Shown here: in pieces, positions 20,876 to 24,535 of the stretch | How positions within the stretch are numbered: position 1 is the first letter of the stretch | Layout: each line of letters begins with the position of its first letter | DNA from: a virus | Virus record (IMG/VR): IMGVR_UViG_3300010885_013535 | Coordinates: 1 to 24,535 of that record | DNA length: 24,535 bases | Reading direction: 5' to 3' (one strand) | The notes under the pieces: generated by a model | What the model was told of the DNA's origin: nothing | Database searches by the model: none | The model's input: the letters and a program-made list of their open reading frames with translations, nothing else | Program-made: the position numbers and the translations under genes

Positions 20876-21550
20876 ATGGCTGACCTTAAACATGTCGGTA
20901 GAGTAATTGCTACCGGAAAAAAATGTATTGTTGCATATCGAACACTACCGGGAGAATCAGGAAGTTGTTTAATTATTCCTACTGAAAATTTACCAGATAG
21001 TTATCACGATGCGTTAATTAATACTGTTGAAAGTAATGCTGGTCAAACAGCATACGAATTTGCAGAAGCATTAGCTCGTGGGCTATTTCCAGATGGCAGT
21101 AACATGTTATCAGCATTACACACTCAAGGTAGATTTGTTAAAGCACCAACTGATCAAATCGAAATGCTACCGAATAATAGCATGTCAATTGTATTATCGG
21201 AACTTAATCAAATTATTGCAGAACAACGCGGTACAACTGTTGACGATTTATCACTTAAAACTACACTAGATAAGCAGATTAACGAAGCTGCTAAAACTAC
21301 TTCTTTAACAGATCCAGTTGCGCAACCAACTAAACCCGAAGTTGATGTATCGTTGTTAACTCCCGAACAACAAGCTAAACACTATCGATCAGAAGCAGAT
21401 CGCTTATCTAAAGAAGCTGCATCATTACGCAGACAAGCTGAAGAATTAGTTCCAACTGCTAAAAAAACTAAAACAGAAACTGTAGTAGTAGAAGAAGTAA
21501 CTACAGCTAAAAAGGAAAAAGTTGTTAACACAGATAAAGCCACTTCCTAA
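20876..21550 (+). CDS. Conserved-type phage protein with disordered charged tail
   Basis: 224 residues from the ATG at 20876, with AGGAG (20865-20869) before it; the in-frame extension from 20828 would lie inside the upstream gene. The N-terminal domain (about 1-125) reads DLKHVGRVIATGKKCIVAYRTLPG, ENLPDSYHDALINTVESNAGQ, ALARGLFPDGSNML and IVLSELNQIIAEQRG. From memory this is a core hypothetical of marine T4-like phages. The C-terminal part is a charged coiled coil (EQQAKHYRSEADRLSKEAASL) and a disordered Thr/Lys/Val tail. Function unknown. It overlaps the following gene by 29 bases. Confidence 0.78.
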   Translation: MADLKHVGRVIATGKKCIVAYRTLPGESGSCLIIPTENLPDSYHDALINTVESNAGQTAYEFAEALARGLFPDGSNMLSALHTQGRFVKAPTDQIEMLPNNSMSIVLSELNQIIAEQRGTTVDDLSLKTTLDKQINEAAKTTSLTDPVAQPTKPEVDVSLLTPEQQAKHYRSEADRLSKEAASLRRQAEELVPTAKKTKTETVVVEEVTTAKKEKVVNTDKATS

Positions 21551-21842
21551 GGACGTCGTTGACGTTTGGCCCGAAGTATTCGAAGAGGTAACAATTAAAA
21601 CGTTACCTCTTCTTTATTTGCATTCAGTAGTTGTTAATTTTAAAGATGATAAAAATTGGGAGATAAAATTAACAGCTAAAATTAAAAAAGAAGGATGGAA
21701 AAGTTTTTGGGAAAGTCTAGACGAACTCCTAACTTCTTATAATGATTCAATAGTTACTGTTGATTTTAAAATGGATGCGGCAAAAGTTAAAAAAGATGTA
21801 GAAAAATTAACCAAAAAATTTTTAAAGAAAAAGAAATTATGA
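21522..21842 (+). CDS. Conserved-type unknown protein with TTG start
   Basis: 106 residues. No ATG fits, so TTG at 21522 is taken because AAAGGA ends five bases before it and the conserved-looking block KPLPKDVVDVWPEVFEEV starts at once. Further segments: LYLHSVVVNFKDDKNWEIKLTAKIKK and a basic Lys-rich C-terminal helix. The protein resembles, from memory, one that follows the 20876-type protein in many marine T4-like phages, which supports the pair. It overlaps that gene by 29 bases and thyX by 4 (ATGA). A terminator-like 11-bp inverted repeat lies within its early codons. Function unknown. Confidence 0.75.
   Translation: MLTQIKPLPKDVVDVWPEVFEEVTIKTLPLLYLHSVVVNFKDDKNWEIKLTAKIKKEGWKSFWESLDELLTSYNDSIVTVDFKMDAAKVKKDVEKLTKKFLKKKKL
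21582..21612 (+). other. Terminator-like inverted repeat inside coding sequence
   Basis: GAAGAGGTAAC (21582-21592) and GTTACCTCTTC (21602-21612) form an 11-bp perfect stem with a 9-base loop, followed by TTTATTTG. It lies 31 bases after the stop of the 20876 gene and within the first third of the next frame. It may act as an attenuator or an mRNA-processing structure. Confidence 0.65.
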
Positions 21843-22618
21843 ATATTAAATTAGTATCGTACTCTCAACCAACTGAAGAATTTGCCGAATTAGGAATTAC
21901 TGATGCACAAGAACTCATTGCATTTTGCGCAAGAGTAAGTAATCCATCAAATCAATTTAATACAGAAACTTCAGAAAAACTTATCAACTACCTAATTAAA
22001 CATAAACATTGGTCACCACTCGAAATGGTTAATGTTTGTTTAGAAATTAATACCACCCGCGACATTGCACGTCAATTACTACGCCACGCTTCATTTAGAT
22101 TCCAAGAGTTTAGTCAACGTTATGCAGATCCAACAGACGACTTATCTTTTGAAATACGTGAAGCACGTTTCCAAGATCCTAAGAATCGTCAAAACTCTAT
22201 CACAGTTAATACTGCTGAAGAAGAAGCAATTAATCAAGAATGGAAACTAAGACAAAACGGTCTTATTGAAGCAGCAAAAATACAGTATGCGTGGGCAATT
22301 AGCAAAGGGATTGCTAAAGAACAAGCTCGCGTCGTTCTTCCAGAAGGCAATACTAAGAGTCGTGTATATGTTAACGGGACACTACGTTCCTGGATTCACT
22401 ACATACAAGTGCGCAGTAACGCGGATACACAGCTGGAACACAAGCAAGTTGCTGTAGCATGTGCGCAAGCAATTAGCGCAGTATTTCCAATGGTAAATGA
22501 CTTTGTTTACAAGGAAGAACCACTTAAACCTGTTATAATAACTGCAGTTATTAAAGAAGATGTTGAACCTAAAACGCTTAAATGGTATCAACATGTTTTT
22601 AACTTTTACAAACACTAA
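21839..22618 (+). CDS. thyX: Flavin-dependent thymidylate synthase
   Basis: 259 residues. ThyX makes dTMP from dUMP using FAD, methylene-tetrahydrofolate and NADPH, supplying the phage with thymidine. Family evidence: an N-terminal CARVSNP element, HWSPLEMV (57-64), the ThyX signature region LRHASFRFQEFSQRY (81-95), and the LPEGNTKSRVYVNGTLRSW and TQLEHKQVA segments, which form the substrate-binding and C-terminal core. The usual RHRxxSxNExSxRY motif is altered at its third residue (Arg to Ala, A84) and at the Ser/Asn positions (R87, Q89). The QEFSQRY ending is common in phage and marine versions. Length is normal. It couples to the upstream gene by ATGA and ends at a palindromic terminator. 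Confidence 0.93.
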   Translation: MNIKLVSYSQPTEEFAELGITDAQELIAFCARVSNPSNQFNTETSEKLINYLIKHKHWSPLEMVNVCLEINTTRDIARQLLRHASFRFQEFSQRYADPTDDLSFEIREARFQDPKNRQNSITVNTAEEEAINQEWKLRQNGLIEAAKIQYAWAISKGIAKEQARVVLPEGNTKSRVYVNGTLRSWIHYIQVRSNADTQLEHKQVAVACAQAISAVFPMVNDFVYKEEPLKPVIITAVIKEDVEPKTLKWYQHVFNFYKH

Positions 22619-22625
22619 TCACAAC

Positions 22626-22647
22626 AAAGCCGGCAATTGCCGGCTTT
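22626..22647. terminator. Bidirectional palindromic terminator
   Basis: A perfect 22-base palindrome with arms AAAGCCGGCAA / TTGCCGGCTTT, seven bases after thyX and 18 bases before the end of the minus-strand fibre gene. It can form the same hairpin in either strand and so end both converging transcripts. T-runs are short on both sides. Confidence 0.85.
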
Positions 22648-22665
22648 ATCATTTTTACTAATCTA

Positions 22666-24535
22666 CTATTTTAAATTACATATTACGTATGTACTAGGAA
22701 TCTTTGTATCAACAAATGTTAATTTTATATATCCTGTAACAACACGTGACGGAAAATCAGTATAAACTTGCAGTGCTGTACTAAGCGCCGTTGATCCTTC
22801 ATCCCCTGTATCGTTATCATACCAATAATAATAATATTCTTTTTTTGCAATGTTTAATGTTGGGGTTATTCCATCATTAAACGTATATACATAATTACCA
22901 TCTTGGTTAGTAGTACGAGAAATTGAACCTGTGCCTCCATACCAAGCACCAACGTTAGGCACTGACCACGAAAGTTTAGTTACATCAGAATCAGTATTTG
23001 ATGTTGAATGTGCAAACACCGAAACTGTTGCAGAACTAGATTTAGTAATATCCCAGGTATACGTTGTTGAATTCGTAGATACTGGAGATAACTGATTAGG
23101 TGTTCCTGCACCGTCATACGATACTGAAAATATATAACTTACAGTAGCATATGCCGACGAAGCGCATGAAATTTTAATTGTTCCGCCTTTAGTTGCAGTA
23201 CTAACTGCAGTAATAGTTATAGACAAACCTGATAATTGCGGTATCTTAGGTAATGTCGGAACACCGACAGTTGCTGCTGTAGTAGATGCAGTTACGGTCA
23301 TAGGTGATGTATTCGGCACTACCGATACTACAACTATATTAGGAAGAACTACAGTAGTAGCTGCTGCGGTCGATACTGTATTATTATTTGCAGTCACGGT
23401 TGCAGGATTAACTACAGTAGTAAGATTAGGATTAATTACAGTAGGTGTAGTAACTGCAGTTACAGTTACAGTATTAGGATTAACTACAGTAGTTTGTTGC
23501 GCTAATGTTAACTGATTTAATGCATCAATACTTAATACACCTACTCCTGCAACAGGATTTGTTACAGTTAAAACTTGTGATGTGTTAGTGCTATTTAATA
23601 CCGGTCCTATAAAATCAACCGGAAGAATAGTATTTGATAAATCAATAATACTCGTATACTGACTATTTTCAACAGTTACTAACGATCCGTTATATGCCGA
23701 TGATGCTATTGGATTTACACATTCGATCATTACTGCGCCGTCGTATTCCCAATCACCAAAATATGATGCACCTAAAACAGCTACGCCGTTTATAGAAGAA
23801 GGGAATTTGACCGTATGGGCTGGAAACGTAGGTCCGGCTGTTGTATCAGCATACCATAAATAAAACCAACTAGTAATTGCTTGCCCGGCTGCTAACGCTG
23901 TTGCTGCTGATGCGAATCCATAAACTGAAGTTCCGTTAGTATCAGGCGAGGCAATCTCTTTAGTATACGTATACGCAGGAGATAACACGCGACCTACTTC
24001 AACAGTTGACCCAGATGGGTAACTTCCAATCATAGACCCACCGACTATGTTTGTGGTCCATACCCCTGTTTTTGTGTTTGTACCTGGTCCGCAATTAAAT
24101 ATTTGATTACCGTTTATATACACAATAGTTGATGTACTTAGAGTAGCACCTACAAGCAATTCACCCGCCATTAATGGATCTGAATATGAACCTCCGCGAC
24201 CTACTTCAATAGTAATTACATCACCAGGTACTACAGATATGTTACCTGTTAAAATACGAGCACCGGCTGCACCAGAAGTAACAGCGTATTTGTTATTACC
24301 ACCATTGATCCACCAATACTTGCCAGCAGTGGGACTTCCGCCGCCTACTGCAGTCATACGTATTGATGTTACACCGTTTGGTACTGTCCAACTTCCATTT
24401 TTTCTAAATAAAATCGGAGTAGGTAGTGTAGTCGGAGTAGTAGCAGTCATATCGTATGCAGTCATACCGCATTTATCAGTTGTGTATGTAGCAGTAAAGC
24501 TACCTTTTCCGCCTGGTTGACCTGCTGCGGTTATA
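22666..24535 (-). CDS. Tail-fibre-like protein, N-terminus beyond window
   Basis: Runs from the right edge to TAG at 22666-22668 on the minus strand. A Met lies at 24465, but the frame stays open to the edge and reads GQPGGKGSFTATYTTDKCG, so the start is outside. At least 622 residues. A Gly-rich beta domain appears twice in part: the edge fragment, and SWTVPNGVTSIRMTAVGGG through VITIEVGRGGS. Such domains form adhesin tips of phage tail fibres. A Trp/Tyr-rich middle follows, then a Thr/Val/Asn-rich repeat zone (23270-23520), then an Ig-like beta domain (TKGGTIKISCASSAYATV) and a Tyr/Trp-rich C-terminus. It probably contacts the host surface. It is the only gene here on the minus strand. There is no chaperone gene next to its end within the window. 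Confidence 0.82.
   Translation of the reverse strand, partial: ITAAGQPGGKGSFTATYTTDKCGMTAYDMTATTPTTLPTPILFRKNGSWTVPNGVTSIRMTAVGGGSPTAGKYWWINGGNNKYAVTSGAAGARILTGNISVVPGDVITIEVGRGGSYSDPLMAGELLVGATLSTSTIVYINGNQIFNCGPGTNTKTGVWTTNIVGGSMIGSYPSGSTVEVGRVLSPAYTYTKEIASPDTNGTSVYGFASAATALAAGQAITSWFYLWYADTTAGPTFPAHTVKFPSSINGVAVLGASYFGDWEYDGAVMIECVNPIASSAYNGSLVTVENSQYTSIIDLSNTILPVDFIGPVLNSTNTSQVLTVTNPVAGVGVLSIDALNQLTLAQQTTVVNPNTVTVTAVTTPTVINPNLTTVVNPATVTANNNTVSTAAATTVVLPNIVVVSVVPNTSPMTVTASTTAATVGVPTLPKIPQLSGLSITITAVSTATKGGTIKISCASSAYATVSYIFSVSYDGAGTPNQLSPVSTNSTTYTWDITKSSSATVSVFAHSTSNTDSDVTKLSWSVPNVGAWYGGTGSISRTTNQDGNYVYTFNDGITPTLNIAKKEYYYYWYDNDTGDEGSTALSTALQVYTDFPSRVVTGYIKLTFVDTKIPSTYVICNLK
23405..23493 (-). 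repeat. Periodic 17-bp repeats in the fibre gene
   Basis: GGATTAACTACAGTAGT occurs exactly at 23405-23421 and 23477-23493, with a degenerate copy at 23429-23445 (two mismatches). Starts are offset by 24 and 48 bases, multiples of eight codons. They encode TTVVNP/TVINP repeats in the Thr/Val-rich zone. Confidence 0.88.

Noticed and set aside
24239-24520. 93-codon plus-strand open frame opposite the fibre gene
   Set aside because: Shadow of the fibre reading frame; the minus-strand frame stays open to the window edge and has adhesin-like domains.
1-24535. CRISPR array, integrase, attachment site or insertion sequence
   Set aside because: No regularly spaced direct repeats with unique spacers, and no recombinase or transposase motifs were seen.
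1-24535. Stop-codon reassignment as in some large phages
   Set aside because: TAA, TAG and TGA all end genes at sensible places, often within start-stop overlaps, so the standard bacterial code fits.

Overview
The window reads as a section of a large T4-like (Caudoviricetes, myovirus-type) phage genome. It is AT-rich by eye and very densely packed: neighbouring genes mostly overlap by 1-30 bases or sit a few bases apart, with many short genes of unknown function. A T4-type family B DNA polymerase, a clamp-like protein, a DsbA-like regulator, an RNase H/flap exonuclease and ThyX point to this group. Many of the small proteins resemble conserved hypotheticals that I associate with marine T4-like phages (cyanophage/pelagiphage type). 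That is memory only, and the host cannot be fixed from the sequence.

Layout. (1) 1-2590: three overlapping genes that look virion-associated, two with peptidoglycan-binding-like repeats, closed by a UUCG-loop terminator. (2) 2613-5852: a consensus promoter, dsbA, a small Cys-cluster protein and DNA polymerase. (3) 5864-10222: a consensus promoter, clamp-like protein, a coiled-coil-like ORF, DpdA (7-deazaguanine DNA transglycosylase), an unknown protein coupled to dpdA, a QueD-like protein and two small genes, closed by a terminator-like palindrome. (4) 10241-12779: GT-B glycosyltransferase, a Ser/Thr/Asn-rich protein, phosphoribosyltransferase and two small ORFs. (5) 12766-17849: a consensus promoter, folE, an unknown, queE, an unknown, RNase H-like exonuclease and five small unknowns. 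(6) 17857-20599: a MoxR AAA+ ATPase, a HExxH/VWA protein with its own promoter, and a small unknown. (7) 20638-22647: three conserved unknowns and thyX, closed by a palindrome. (8) 22666 to the right edge, on the minus strand: a tail-fibre-like protein, incomplete at its N-terminus.

The central story is DNA modification. FolE, a QueD-like protein and QueE would turn GTP into 7-carboxy-7-deazaguanine (CDG), and DpdA would exchange guanine in DNA for a 7-deazaguanine. No QueC (SGGxDS motif) is visible, so within this window the pathway stops at CDG. The QueD-like protein lacks the usual catalytic Cys, and QueE has its [4Fe-4S] cysteine motif split by about 34 extra residues. An unknown protein translationally coupled to dpdA, a GT-B glycosyltransferase and a phosphoribosyltransferase lie in or beside the cluster and are candidates for extra steps. 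The MoxR/VWA pair is a second module of unknown role.
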